Shown: in pieces, positions 41,975-51,842 of the stretch
Position numbering within the stretch: the first letter of the stretch is position 1
How the letters are laid out: every line of letters begins with the position of its first letter
DNA from: Dyadobacter flavalbus
GTDB taxonomy: Bacteria > Bacteroidota > Bacteroidia > Cytophagales > Spirosomataceae
Direction of reading: 5' to 3'
NCBI RefSeq assembly: GCF_006149045.1
Contig: NZ_VBSN01000049.1
Coordinates: forward strand, 558,001 to 622,000
Length of the DNA stretch: 64,000 bases
Made by a program: the position numbers and the translations under genes
The notes under the pieces: model-generated
The model's database searches: none
What the model saw: the letters and a program-made list of their open reading frames with translations, nothing else
Told to the model about the DNA's origin: nothing

Positions 41975-43777
41975 CTAATAACCTGAATTCTGCGTCAGAA
42001 CCGAAGTTCCATTCTGGTTACTAAGGTCAATCTGCCGCTGCGGAATCGGGAAATAATCGTTTTTGTTGGCCGTGAAATTGGCTCCGCGGATATCCGTTGT
42101 TATGGTGCTTTCGTAAGCGAAGTAAGCATTCAATGTGCTCTGTGCAATTCCCCAGCGTACCAGATCAAAAAAGCGGTGACCTTCCATGGCCAGTTCCAGC
42201 TTTCTTTCAAAGTAAATGGCATTCAGAGCCCCGGCCTTACCCATTCCGGCAAAGGCACCTGCGGGATAAACCGCAATCTTGTAATTGGCAGCCGGCGTTG
42301 TGGAGAAACCCGCCAGCGGATTATTGTCATTGATGTACTTTTTAAGGTAATTAATCGGATCTGCCGCTCTTGCGCGTACCAGATTTACATAGGTCTGTGC
42401 CTGCGCCAGATTGTTGAGCTGTGCTTCTGCTTCGGCAGCCATCAGCAGCACATCCGCAAACCGGATGACATTATAATTGATGGCAGTTCCCGGCGCCCAC
42501 ACGCTCTGATCGGAATAAATATCCTGCGTTGCCTGCCAGTAAATGTTCTTTTTAGGCGAATAAGGTCCGGCATACGTCTGCCCCGGGCTGCGGATCCACT
42601 TTGCTCCGGGATGATACCCCCAGTCATGGTATGGAAGTCCGCGGCGTCCCACGGTCCAGTCAAGCCGCGGATCGAGCGGGCCGGGATCGGGTGTAAACGG
42701 CTGATTGGATGAAATTCCCTGATCGCTTTTTACCGGATGCAGATTGTAATCATTCAGATAAGGCAAACCCGCTTCTGTTGTTCTGTACGAGTTCACCAGA
42801 TCCTGACTTGGCTGATAAAAACCGCAGCACCGGAACGGACTGTCGCCATACGGAAAATTAAGCATATCGCCCTGATTGCCGTTTGCAATGCTGTTTGTCC
42901 CGTCGTGTACCGCCATCTGAATGGCAAAAACCGTTTCGGAATTATTCTCCGTCGCTGCGTCAAAGTTATCTTCAAATCTTTTTGTAAGCGCGTATTTCAG
43001 TCCGTTCGTAGTAATGCCCTGCGCAACAACAACGTCAAAAAGCGTTTTGGCTTCCTGATATTTTTTCTCGTACAGATACGTTTTGGCAAGATAGGAAGCA
43101 GCCGCCCATTTATTAACTTTTCCAACTTCCGGCTGTGTGGCGGGAAGATTGTCATAAGCAAACTGAAAATCAGCTTCAATTCTCGGCCAGATATTTTCTG
43201 TGTTGGTCTGCAAAGGCGCTTCTGCGCTTGGCGTCGTTTCATCAATCCAGGGAACATTGTTCCACATTTTTTTCAGTTCAAAATAATAATGGCCCCGCAG
43301 AAAACGCGCTTGTGCGTTCAGGTTTGCGCGGTCGGCTTCCGAAATCTCAGGAACCTGCGCAAGTACCCGGATAACTGTATTGGTCCGGTTTACACCTTCA
43401 TAAAGCGACCGCCATTTGCTGTTAAAAAAACTGTTGCTCGGATCGGCTGTAAATTTGGCAATGGCATCGATGCCCGGCTGGTCGCTGCCGTCACTTCCCT
43501 TGTGTGCCTCTCCGCCTGCAATACTGCCGAAAACCCAGTTGGTCGGCGACGCTTCCCATGCGTTTGTCCCGCTCAGGTTCTGCGCCGCGCCGTTCGTATA
43601 CTGCTGCGCATCAAGGGCTGCATAAGCGCCGGTCAAAAGCGCGTCAACGCCTGCGCGATTAAGCAGTTGCTGTTCGCTCAGCGCACCCTGCGCTCCGATA
43701 TCAAGATCATCTTTGCAGGAATCGAGTAAAATCCCGCTCAGTAGAAGTGCAATTAATATGTATGGTTTAAGCTTCAT
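41975..43777 (-). CDS. SusD/RagB family nutrient-binding lipoprotein
   Basis: A surface lipoprotein that caps the SusC transporter and binds its substrate, usually glycan oligomers. The 600-residue protein has a lipoprotein signal ending LLSGILLDSCKDD (Cys about 20), then the SusD N-terminal segment (NRAGVDALLTGAYAALD, SFFNSKWRSLYEGVNRTNTVIRVL, ARFLRGHYYFELKKMWNNVPWID), TPR-like middle helices (AASYLAKTYLYEKKYQEAKTLF, ADVLLMAAEAEAQLNNLAQAQTYVNLVRARA), and the C-terminal IYFERKLELAMEGHRFFDLVRWGIAQS with YFPIPQRQIDLSN. It lies 19 bases after susC in one operon. No glycosidase or regulator of a polysaccharide locus is adjacent, so the substrate cannot be inferred. Confidence 0.95.
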   Translation of the reverse strand: MKLKPYILIALLLSGILLDSCKDDLDIGAQGALSEQQLLNRAGVDALLTGAYAALDAQQYTNGAAQNLSGTNAWEASPTNWVFGSIAGGEAHKGSDGSDQPGIDAIAKFTADPSNSFFNSKWRSLYEGVNRTNTVIRVLAQVPEISEADRANLNAQARFLRGHYYFELKKMWNNVPWIDETTPSAEAPLQTNTENIWPRIEADFQFAYDNLPATQPEVGKVNKWAAASYLAKTYLYEKKYQEAKTLFDVVVAQGITTNGLKYALTKRFEDNFDAATENNSETVFAIQMAVHDGTNSIANGNQGDMLNFPYGDSPFRCCGFYQPSQDLVNSYRTTEAGLPYLNDYNLHPVKSDQGISSNQPFTPDPGPLDPRLDWTVGRRGLPYHDWGYHPGAKWIRSPGQTYAGPYSPKKNIYWQATQDIYSDQSVWAPGTAINYNVIRFADVLLMAAEAEAQLNNLAQAQTYVNLVRARAADPINYLKKYINDNNPLAGFSTTPAANYKIAVYPAGAFAGMGKAGALNAIYFERKLELAMEGHRFFDLVRWGIAQSTLNAYFAYESTITTDIRGANFTANKNDYFPIPQRQIDLSNQNGTSVLTQNSGY

Positions 43778-43796
43778 GATTTTAATTTTTTATGGA

Positions 43797-46700
43797 TCAG
43801 AATGATAAATTAAGCCCGAAAATGAACTGGCGCTGGTTTGGATAAACGCCCTCGTCGATGCCGAATGAGGTTGATGAAGAAAACGACTGGTTCAGGCTGC
43901 CTCCGGATGTATTATTGGTATTGGCCGTCGTTCCGATTTCCGGGTCCAGACCTGAGTACTTCGTTATGGTGAACAAATTGGCCGCCTGCACATAGACGCG
44001 CATACGATCGATTTTCCATTTTTTAAGCATGTCCGGAGAAATGGTGTATCCGATCTGGGCATTTCTCGCCCGCAGATAAGATCCGTTTTCGACAAAATAG
44101 GAATTCGGCACATTGGCAGTACTGAACGAACCCACCGTTTCCTGAATCGGTGCTTTTGCATTGTGATTTTCCGGGGTCCAGGAATCGTACAGTGCCGTTT
44201 TGCTTTTTGCTCCCTGGAAATTGGCATTGAAATCCGTCCACCATCTTACGTTGTTCCAGATGTCATTTCCCTGCGATCCGTACAGAAAAATACTGAAATC
44301 AAAGCTTTTGTAGTTTCCGCCAAGGTTAAGGCCATAGGTAAAATCAGGATTCGGATTGCCCAGATAGGTTCTGTCGTCTGCCGTTACCAAACCGTCGCCA
44401 TTTACATCTGCATAACGGAACCGGCCAACGGCCACATCGGCCTGATACAATGCCGAAGCATTTCCGGAAGCCTGCTGTGCAGCCGTATTGGCAGCCGTTA
44501 TTTCCTCTTGCGAATTCCAGAACCCATCGACTTTGTATCCGAAAAACTGTCCGATCGAGTGGCCAACCGAATTCCGGACGATGTAGCTTCCGTTAAATCT
44601 CCTTCCCTCCTGATCAAAATAATCCACGCCTTCCGCCAGCGAAACAATCTTGTTGTTATAGGTAGTGAAAGTCAGTGTGGCGTTCAGTTTCAGATTATCG
44701 CTGACATCCAGATTGGTCGTTGCCGAAAGGTCAATACCGTGGTTTTTCATCCGGGCAATGTTCACATAAGGTACGGCGCCGAGGCCGGAAGTTCCCGCCA
44801 GCTCGGGATTGTAAAGCAGGTCGCGGATTTCCTTGCTGTAATAATCAACGGTAAGTTCCAGTTTGCCTTTGAAAAGCGCCGCATCAATACCGATGTTGCT
44901 GTTGATGTTCTTCTCCCACTTGGCGTCCGGATTTCCGATCCTTGTCCGCTGAAGTCCCATCATGGTAGTCTGGTTGGTTCCGTTGATGTCATAAAAAGAA
45001 GATGTCCGGTCCTGGCCGTAAGTTGTGTACGCATTGGAAGGATCAACATTCAGCTGATTTCCCATTACGCCGTACCCTCCTCTTATTTTCAGGTCGTCAA
45101 TCCATGTAAGATTTTCCATAAACCCTTCTTTTGAAATACGCCAGCCCGCGCTTACAGACGGAAACCATCCGTAACGGTAAGTAAGGAAGCGGGACGATCC
45201 GTCGCGGCGGATTGTAGCACCGATCAGATATTTGTCTCTCAGTGAATAGTCAATCCGTCCGATCAGTGAAGCGAGTGCATCCTTGAAACGCGCACTGTAG
45301 TTGGTCGGCGTTCCGGAACCGGTTGACAAGGTTGTAAAATCAGGGTCAAACGTAAAATACCCCGTTGTGGTGCCTCCGACATAGTTTCCGCTGTTCTTGT
45401 AATTTTCAGTACCGATCAAAACCTTTACATCGTGGATATCGCCGAATACATGCTGGTAATTGATCGTATTGGTCCAGGTCCAGTTGAAGCCGCTGAATGA
45501 GTTTTCCGTATAGGAATTGATCGTGTTATTTTCCTGATTTTCATATTCAGGATACGCAAATGACCGGAAAGCACCAGTGTACAGTTCGCCTCCGAAACTG
45601 GTCCGCAACGTAAAATCCTTGAACAGATCCACTTCGGCATACATGTTCCCGAAAAGGCGGTTCCGCAATCCCTGATTATTTCTGGAACGCTGCTGAATCG
45701 CAACCGGATTTTCGGCATTTCCCAGACCCTGACCAAATCCGCCGCCATAATTTCCCATAATGTCATAAACGGGTATGATCGGCTGTTCCCGGAATGCCAT
45801 CCCGATCGCGCTTCCTTCTGTCAAGGCGTTAACGCGCGGGTTATCTGACACGGAAAAAGCAATATTTTCACCGATCCGGACATGATTTCCTACGTTATAC
45901 TGGCTGTTTGCACGGATTGTGTAACGTTTCAGATATGTATTGATCAGCGTGCCCTGCTGATTGAAATAGTTGAATGAAAACAGGTAATTACCCTGCGGAC
46001 CGCCGCCGCTTGCGCTCAGGTTGTGGCTGGTGATCATGGCCGGCTTGAAAATCTCATGAAACCAGTCGGTACCTTCTTTGTTGGCGCGGGTAATCCTGTA
46101 AAAGTTATTATACTGATCCGTAGTCGTAAAATTCGGATTGACATTATACAAGGACTGATTTACGGAAGGATCGCCCTCGCTTGCGCCCTGCGGCGTGATA
46201 TAATCCGGCAGCACAGGCACCGTGCCGCTTCCGTACAACGGATCATTGATCGGATCATTCGGGTTGACGTTCCTGAGCGCGTTGAATTTCAATTGTGCGG
46301 TTTCCTGCGGATTCAGCAGGTTCCATACATTGCCGGCTTTGGGAACCTGCACGCCGACATAGGCATCGTACTGGACTTTTATTTTTCCGCTTCCCCGGCG
46401 AGTCGTGATTACAATTACGCCGTTTGCTGCCCTGGAACCATAAATAGAAGCAGAACCGGCATCTTTCAACACCTGCATGGTTGCTACGTCATTCGGGTTT
46501 ATATCATTGATATTCTGCGTAGGAACGCCGTCAACGATATACAAAGGCGAATTGTTTCCAAAAGTATTGATACCCCGGATCCTGATCTGCGGCGCTTCGC
46601 CGGGCTGTCCGGAACCCAGCACGGTTACGCCCGAAGCACGTCCCTGAAGCTGGCTCGTAATCTGTGAAGTCGGCTGCTGCTGCAGTTCGGAAACGTTGAC

Positions 46701-47168
46701 GACAGCTACTGCGCCTGTCAGGTCTTTTTTCCGCTGTGTACCATAGCCCACAACCACAACCTCGCTCAATGCTTTCACATCCGACGCCAGTACAACGTCC
46801 TGCGTGGCATTGTTCCCCGGCTGGATTTCCTGAGTAGCATATCCTACAAATGAAAAAACGAGTGTAAAATTGGGGTCATCGGGAATATTGAGCGAATACT
46901 TGCCGTCTGCATCTGTCGTAGTTCCGTTCTGGGAACCTTTGAGCACTACGCTTACACCTGGCAACGCTTCATTATTATCGCCGCGGACCGTACCGGAAAT
47001 AATCCTGTCTGCATCATTTACAGATTTTGCATCCATATGATTACCGGAAAGAATACGAAAATGGGCGCTGCCGGGCATTGCCATGGCCGCCCCTGTCATG
47101 CCTAAAGAAACTGCCAGATGAAGCAGCGGAATCCTTAGCGTAAAAAGGGAATTGTAAGTTTTTTTCAT
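43797..47168 (-). CDS. SusC/RagA family TonB-linked outer membrane protein
   Basis: An outer-membrane active transporter, usually paired with SusD. The coding region begins at the ATG at 47168 (MKKTYNSLFTLRIPLL); the open frame reaches 47288 but lacks a signal there, so this start gives 1123 residues. After the signal comes a carboxypeptidase-like domain (ISGTVRGDNNEALPGVSVVLKGSQNGTTTDADGKYSLNIPD), the TonB box region (ALSEVVVVGYGTQRKKDLTGAV), the plug (QLQGRASGVTVLGSGQPGEAPQIRIRGINTFGNNSPLYIVDGVPTQNINDINPNDVATMQVLKDAGSASIYGSRAANGVIVITTRRG, split by my quoting) and then the barrel, ending QFIFGLNLSF. It is upstream of susD in the same operon; the region before it is a 640-base gap. Confidence 0.95.
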   Translation of the reverse strand: MKKTYNSLFTLRIPLLHLAVSLGMTGAAMAMPGSAHFRILSGNHMDAKSVNDADRIISGTVRGDNNEALPGVSVVLKGSQNGTTTDADGKYSLNIPDDPNFTLVFSFVGYATQEIQPGNNATQDVVLASDVKALSEVVVVGYGTQRKKDLTGAVAVVNVSELQQQPTSQITSQLQGRASGVTVLGSGQPGEAPQIRIRGINTFGNNSPLYIVDGVPTQNINDINPNDVATMQVLKDAGSASIYGSRAANGVIVITTRRGSGKIKVQYDAYVGVQVPKAGNVWNLLNPQETAQLKFNALRNVNPNDPINDPLYGSGTVPVLPDYITPQGASEGDPSVNQSLYNVNPNFTTTDQYNNFYRITRANKEGTDWFHEIFKPAMITSHNLSASGGGPQGNYLFSFNYFNQQGTLINTYLKRYTIRANSQYNVGNHVRIGENIAFSVSDNPRVNALTEGSAIGMAFREQPIIPVYDIMGNYGGGFGQGLGNAENPVAIQQRSRNNQGLRNRLFGNMYAEVDLFKDFTLRTSFGGELYTGAFRSFAYPEYENQENNTINSYTENSFSGFNWTWTNTINYQHVFGDIHDVKVLIGTENYKNSGNYVGGTTTGYFTFDPDFTTLSTGSGTPTNYSARFKDALASLIGRIDYSLRDKYLIGATIRRDGSSRFLTYRYGWFPSVSAGWRISKEGFMENLTWIDDLKIRGGYGVMGNQLNVDPSNAYTTYGQDRTSSFYDINGTNQTTMMGLQRTRIGNPDAKWEKNINSNIGIDAALFKGKLELTVDYYSKEIRDLLYNPELAGTSGLGAVPYVNIARMKNHGIDLSATTNLDVSDNLKLNATLTFTTYNNKIVSLAEGVDYFDQEGRRFNGSYIVRNSVGHSIGQFFGYKVDGFWNSQEEITAANTAAQQASGNASALYQADVAVGRFRYADVNGDGLVTADDRTYLGNPNPDFTYGLNLGGNYKSFDFSIFLYGSQGNDIWNNVRWWTDFNANFQGAKSKTALYDSWTPENHNAKAPIQETVGSFSTANVPNSYFVENGSYLRARNAQIGYTISPDMLKKWKIDRMRVYVQAANLFTITKYSGLDPEIGTTANTNNTSGGSLNQSFSSSTSFGIDEGVYPNQRQFIFGLNLSF

Positions 47169-47288
47169 ATGCTGTAAAACTTTGGAAGTTGCAGTTACCC
47201 GTCGCCAAGATGGAGTAACATACTGTTTCGGAATGATTGCATTTGGTACCGCACTGGGATTTTCAGGAACTGGTTCAGATTGGAGCAC

Positions 47289-47928
47289 TATCCCATACCG
47301 GATGATTTTGACTTGATCATAATGTTTATTTTAGATGAAATTAGATTTTATTAATTCCGGCGGCTCAACAAAAAATATTCCATGTGTGCTTTTCAGGACT
47401 TTGAAATGCCAAACATTGTAAAAGGATCAGGAGACAGCCAGAAGAATTGATTTAAAATGATTGTTGCGGGAATGTGTGTATGTCACCAGGAATATACGGT
47501 GTAAAAAATCTACAAATTATTCCAAAGTACATTGAGTGGCATCAAAGAAGTAGTATGATCCGCATAGTTATTGTCTGTTTTACCGGCTTTCCGAAATTGA
47601 AATACAGGATAAACAGGAAGCTATTATATTCCGGAGGTGACATGGCAGCGTAAATGCCGCATGGCTTGTCAGATCAGCAGCATGTCCTTTTAAAGGTTTA
47701 CGAATCCAAACAGGCCAGTTTTATTTACATGCAAGGGCCAGTCTTTTGAATTCAGGTATGGAATGTAATCAAGACAGCTGTTTTGCAGAGTTCCTGAAAT
47801 GTGTTTATGTACTTTATCTGTTAAAAATGCTGCTTTATTGCAGTATATGACCTATACGCCCCAGACGCAGCAAACCTCTTGTAAATAATCAAAGCATAAT
47901 AATTATTTTCGTTTCTGTATTACCCTTC
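47289..47928. other. gene-free stretch between susC and SWIM gene
   Basis: About 640 to 760 bases between divergent units. I see no ORF with protein-like composition and no exact TTG-N19-TAnnTTTG promoter. The base composition is AT-rich and irregular, so the stretch holds the divergent regulatory regions of the susCD and MoxR-type operons and perhaps degraded sequence. Nothing else can be supported. Confidence 0.5.
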
Positions 47929-49245
47929 ATGATCCTACGAATGCATTATACCAGAGATCAGGTCCTGAAAATGGCACCTGACGATGCTTCTGCCAAGGCC
48001 GGGCAACAATTGGCAAACAACGCAAAATGGGCAGCTAAAAGCGTACACGACAAAGCACTCTGGGGCGATTGCCAGGGCAGCGGCAAAACGCCCTATAAAA
48101 CCATTGTTGATCTTCAGAATATTGCTTTCAAGTGTTCTTGCCCCAGCAGGAAATTTCCCTGCAAGCACGGATTGGGACTGTTGCTGCTTTACACGCAACA
48201 GCCTGATGTGTTTACTGCATCAGAAATGCCGCAGCATGTATGCGAATGGCTGAGCAAACGGGAAGAAAAAGAAGTCACAAAGGAAATAAAAGAAGCCAGG
48301 CCGACGGATGAAGCAGCTCAGGCGAAACGGGCGGCTTCCCGGGAAAGAAAGGTGGATGCAGGCATTGAAGAATTGCGGTTATGGATTAAGGACGTTGTCA
48401 GAGCGGGTATTAGGAATGTACCGCAAAACAGCTATCAGTTCAATCAGCATATTACGGCACGTATGGTCGATGCGCAGGCCGGCGGACTTGCGAATCAGTT
48501 AAGGCAGATCAATAACATCCATTTTTTTAAGGAAGGCTGGCAACGCCTCCTGATCAAAAGGCTAGCCGGCATTTACCTGATTACAGAAGCATTCAGGCAT
48601 GTGGACGGTCTGTCGCCGGAAATGGCGAGAGAATTACAAACGCTGATCGGCTGGACTACACCAAAAGAAGAAGTACTGCAAAGCATTCCGGTTCGGGATA
48701 CATGGGTTGTGCTGTCCGTTACTATCACTGAAGAAAATAATTTAAGTACGGAAAGAATATGGCTTTACGGCTTGGCGAACAGCCGGTTTGCACTGCTGCT
48801 AAATTTCTATGCAGGCAGCCAAATGCCGCAGCACATGCTTTTTCCGGGTTTGCAACTGGAAGCGGATGTTGTCTACTTCCCAGGCATTACTTTCCGGGCC
48901 TTGCTCAAAGAACAGCGTGCATTGCCTGCTGCCGGAATCCCTATTGAATCCGGATGTTCCCTGCAATCCGTATTCAGCGGAATCACATCGCAACTGGCCC
49001 GAAATCCATTTACAGAACGGATTCCCTTTTTACTGAGCGAAGTACGGGTAACTTTTCAGGATAATACATGGCTGCTGTTTGATCAGGACAAACAAGGCTG
49101 CGCCTTAGCCAATCCGGAAGAAGCGTGCTGGCGGATGCTTGCATTTACAAAAGGCAAACCCTGCTCCTGCTTCGGTATTTATGAAAATGAGCAGTTCCGG
49201 ATTCATACACTTTGGTCGGATGATAAAACCTATTTTATAAAATGA
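47929..49245 (+). CDS. SWIM zinc finger protein
   Basis: A 438-residue protein with a SWIM zinc finger, CxCx6CxH, at residues 69-80 (CSCPSRKFPCKH), a fold that binds zinc and often DNA or protein. After it comes a charged linker (KREEKEVTKEIKEARPTDEAAQAKRAASRERKVDAG) and a helical region (IEELRLWIKDVVRAGIRNVPQ). The C-terminal half is unrecognised. It is the first gene of a five-gene operon and overlaps the next by ATGA. In other bacteria I recall SWIM proteins beside DUF5691, MoxR AAA, DUF5682 and VWA genes. It may recruit the system to its target, but that is inference. Confidence 0.85.
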   Translation: MILRMHYTRDQVLKMAPDDASAKAGQQLANNAKWAAKSVHDKALWGDCQGSGKTPYKTIVDLQNIAFKCSCPSRKFPCKHGLGLLLLYTQQPDVFTASEMPQHVCEWLSKREEKEVTKEIKEARPTDEAAQAKRAASRERKVDAGIEELRLWIKDVVRAGIRNVPQNSYQFNQHITARMVDAQAGGLANQLRQINNIHFFKEGWQRLLIKRLAGIYLITEAFRHVDGLSPEMARELQTLIGWTTPKEEVLQSIPVRDTWVVLSVTITEENNLSTERIWLYGLANSRFALLLNFYAGSQMPQHMLFPGLQLEADVVYFPGITFRALLKEQRALPAAGIPIESGCSLQSVFSGITSQLARNPFTERIPFLLSEVRVTFQDNTWLLFDQDKQGCALANPEEACWRMLAFTKGKPCSCFGIYENEQFRIHTLWSDDKTYFIK

Positions 49246-50705
49246 CAGCCAACGAAATCCTGAAAGCTGCCTTGCTGGGAACAGATAATTACATGCCGCA
49301 GCCTTCGCTATCGTTACAGGAAACCGGCGAAAAGATAGCATTACAAAACACGGACAAAGAAGACCGCTTCCTTAAACTTGCCATTACTGCGCTTTTATAC
49401 GAAGAAGCCGGCAGAAATCCGCTACGGGTCGAAAGTTGCATGCCGGAATGTCCGGCGGAAACATTGCCGCTGATCGGTGAAAAGATGCATGGCAGCATCA
49501 TGGCCGCGCTGACGGCAAAAGATGAAGTATTGTTTCAATACCTTGTTTATGTTGTCAATAAAAGCAACCAGGTACTGACTTCCGAGCTGATCCCGCTGAT
49601 TTTGAACAAGGCACTGGAACACAAAAAAGCAGCATTCCCGCTCATCAAAGCCTGTGGAGAAACAGGCAAATGGCTTTGTCAGCTTAATGAGAACTGGCGT
49701 ATCTTTTTTGAAAACAGCGATGAAGAAAATGTATGGGAAACCGGAAGCTTTGAAAGCCGGAAAGCATTCCTGAAAAACATACGCAACAGTGATCCGCAAA
49801 GAGCCATCGAACTGCTGGAACAGACCTTTTCCACTGAAAATGCGGCAAATCGTCAGGCGTTCCTTGAACTGCTGGAGCAGAATCTTTCCATTGCCGATGA
49901 ACCGTTTCTGCAAAGTCTGCTGAAAGACAAAAGCCAGAAAGTGCGGGAAACTGCCACTGAATTTTTGCGGAAAATCCAGGGATCGGCTATTAATAAAAGT
50001 TATCTGGAGTACGTACTGAATGTCATCAGCATTAAAGAAGAAAGACATTTACTGGTTACAAAAAAGAAAGTTTTAAGCATCAGGAACGATGTTTTGCCCG
50101 ACGAAAACCTTTTTAAAACCGGCATTGAGAAAGTCAGTTCCTGCAAAGAAGTACCCGATTACATTTACATTACCGGCCAGGCGCTGCAATATGTTGACCC
50201 CGTTATATTGGCACAGCAGCTGGCAGTAACGGAGCCGGAACTGATTCGGTTGTTTATTCAGCACAAGGATTCCAAATACCTGCTCCGGCACCTGGCTTTT
50301 TCAGCTTCCTGTTTCAAGAGTAAAACCTGGGCATTGGCTTTGCTTCATACTCAGGAAGTGCAGGATATTATTTTGCTGAATGTCTTGACGGAGCCCGAAC
50401 GTATGCCCTTTTACGAACAGTTTATAGAAGGAAATCTGCAACAGTTACTGACTTATCTGCTGGATGACAATTACAGCATCTTGCCGGAATCCTTGTCACA
50501 ACGCCTGCTTGGATTTCTTCTCCAAAATCCGTATGAAATCACTCAGCCGGTTTATCATAGGCTGGCGCTGCACTTGCCTGTTCAGATTTTACCAAAATTA
50601 AAACACTATGCAGAAGATGCCGGCGAAGGTTATCAGCACAGGTATTTCAAAGTTCAGGCGCTGGAAATGATGCGAATAATTGATTTAAAAAATAATATAA
50701 TCTGA
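49242..50705 (+). CDS. DUF5691 domain protein
   Basis: A 487-residue protein of the uncharacterised DUF5691 family (MTANEILKAALLGTDN at the start is characteristic). It reads almost wholly as helical repeats of the HEAT/ARM kind: LKLAITALLYEEAGRNP, FLELLEQNLSIADEPFLQSLLKDKSQKVRETATEFLRKIQ, and TYLLDDNYSILPESLSQRLLGFL. No catalytic motif was found. It overlaps the SWIM gene by four bases and precedes the MoxR gene by nine bases, so translation is coupled. A scaffolding role in the operon's complex is plausible. Confidence 0.85.
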   Translation: MTANEILKAALLGTDNYMPQPSLSLQETGEKIALQNTDKEDRFLKLAITALLYEEAGRNPLRVESCMPECPAETLPLIGEKMHGSIMAALTAKDEVLFQYLVYVVNKSNQVLTSELIPLILNKALEHKKAAFPLIKACGETGKWLCQLNENWRIFFENSDEENVWETGSFESRKAFLKNIRNSDPQRAIELLEQTFSTENAANRQAFLELLEQNLSIADEPFLQSLLKDKSQKVRETATEFLRKIQGSAINKSYLEYVLNVISIKEERHLLVTKKKVLSIRNDVLPDENLFKTGIEKVSSCKEVPDYIYITGQALQYVDPVILAQQLAVTEPELIRLFIQHKDSKYLLRHLAFSASCFKSKTWALALLHTQEVQDIILLNVLTEPERMPFYEQFIEGNLQQLLTYLLDDNYSILPESLSQRLLGFLLQNPYEITQPVYHRLALHLPVQILPKLKHYAEDAGEGYQHRYFKVQALEMMRIIDLKNNII

Positions 50706-50714
50706 AAACTCCTT

Positions 50715-51797
50715 ATGTCATCAACTATTTTAAGAGCCTCCGCCGAACAGCAGTTTGCACAGGAAATAGAAGAACTTGCAAAACAGGATACAGTTACCCG
50801 ACCGGCCAACTGGCTGCTCTCTCCGCAAGCCGTAGTAACCTACCTGATGGGCGGCACGTTAAAGAACGGTTTTACTGTAAGCCCGAAATACATAGGCAAC
50901 AGAAGATTAATGGAAATAGCTGTGGCTACGCTTACAACAGACAGGGCTCTGCTGCTTTATGGATTGCCGGGCACTGCCAAATCCTGGGTTTCCGAACACC
51001 TGAGCGCCGCCATTTCCGGCAGTTCCGCACTAGTTATACAGGGAACAGCCGGCACAAGCGAAGAATCCGTACGGTATGGCTGGAACTATGCACAACTGCT
51101 TTCTTCCGGGCCTACCATGCAGGCAATTGTAGAAACGCCGGTCATGCGCGGCATGAAAGAAGGCAAAATCGTGAGAATAGAAGAGCTTACCCGCATCGGA
51201 TCCGATGTTCAGGATACACTCATTACCATTTTATCCGAAAAGATCCTGCCCGTTCCGGAACTCAATACGCAGATACAGGCAGTTCGGGGCTTTAACATCA
51301 TTGCTACTGCCAATAACCGAGACAAAGGCGTGAATGACTTGTCCAGCGCGTTGAAACGGAGATTCAATACCGTTATACTTCCGGTGCCGGTCACGATAGA
51401 AGAAGAAGTGCAGATCGTGCAGCAACGTGTTGCCAGTTTCAGCAAAGGCATAGACTTGCCTGTTGAAAAGCCGATTCTGGAAGAAATAAACCGGATTGTA
51501 ACCATATTCCGTGAACTAAGGAACGGCGTATCTGCAGACGGCAAAACAAAGCTCAAATCGCCCTCGGGCACGCTCAGCACGGCCGAGGCCATATCCGTGA
51601 TGAACAACGGCTTGTCGCTTGCCTATCATTTTGGTGACGCCAGCCTGAAAGCGGATGACCTTGCCAGCAGCCTTGTCGGTGCCATTATCAAAGATCCGGT
51701 GCAGGATAAAATTGTTTTTCAGGAATATATGGAAACAGTGCTGAAGCAGCGGGACGGCTGGAAGGATATTTACCGGGCATGCCGGGATATTGTTTGA
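50715..51797 (+). CDS. MoxR-type AAA+ ATPase
   Basis: A 360-residue AAA+ ATPase of the MoxR/RavA group, which remodels partner proteins, usually together with a VWA protein. Walker A is GLPGTAKS at residues 83-90. A Walker B-like segment, KIVRIEELTR at about 150-158, has a glutamate pair rather than the usual DE-box. Sensor 1 lies in NIIATANNRDKGVNDLSSALKRRFN with the arginine finger SSALKRRF. A C-terminal lid follows (LKSPSGTLSTAEAISVMNNGLSLA). It lies in the middle of the operon, between DUF5691 and DUF5682, with the VWA partner encoded last. Confidence 0.9.
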   Translation: MSSTILRASAEQQFAQEIEELAKQDTVTRPANWLLSPQAVVTYLMGGTLKNGFTVSPKYIGNRRLMEIAVATLTTDRALLLYGLPGTAKSWVSEHLSAAISGSSALVIQGTAGTSEESVRYGWNYAQLLSSGPTMQAIVETPVMRGMKEGKIVRIEELTRIGSDVQDTLITILSEKILPVPELNTQIQAVRGFNIIATANNRDKGVNDLSSALKRRFNTVILPVPVTIEEEVQIVQQRVASFSKGIDLPVEKPILEEINRIVTIFRELRNGVSADGKTKLKSPSGTLSTAEAISVMNNGLSLAYHFGDASLKADDLASSLVGAIIKDPVQDKIVFQEYMETVLKQRDGWKDIYRACRDIV

Positions 51798-51842
51798 CAA
51801 CCTGACCTTTTTCAGCCATAAACCCGTTAAACAGCAAAGTAC

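Noticed and set aside
42737-43729. 330-residue plus-strand reading frame
   Set aside because: It is the antisense of susD, with composition rich in Arg, Cys and Ile unlike the window's proteins, and no promoter.
44163-45134. 323-residue plus-strand reading frame
   Set aside because: Antisense shadow of the susC barrel region; no homologous motif, no promoter.
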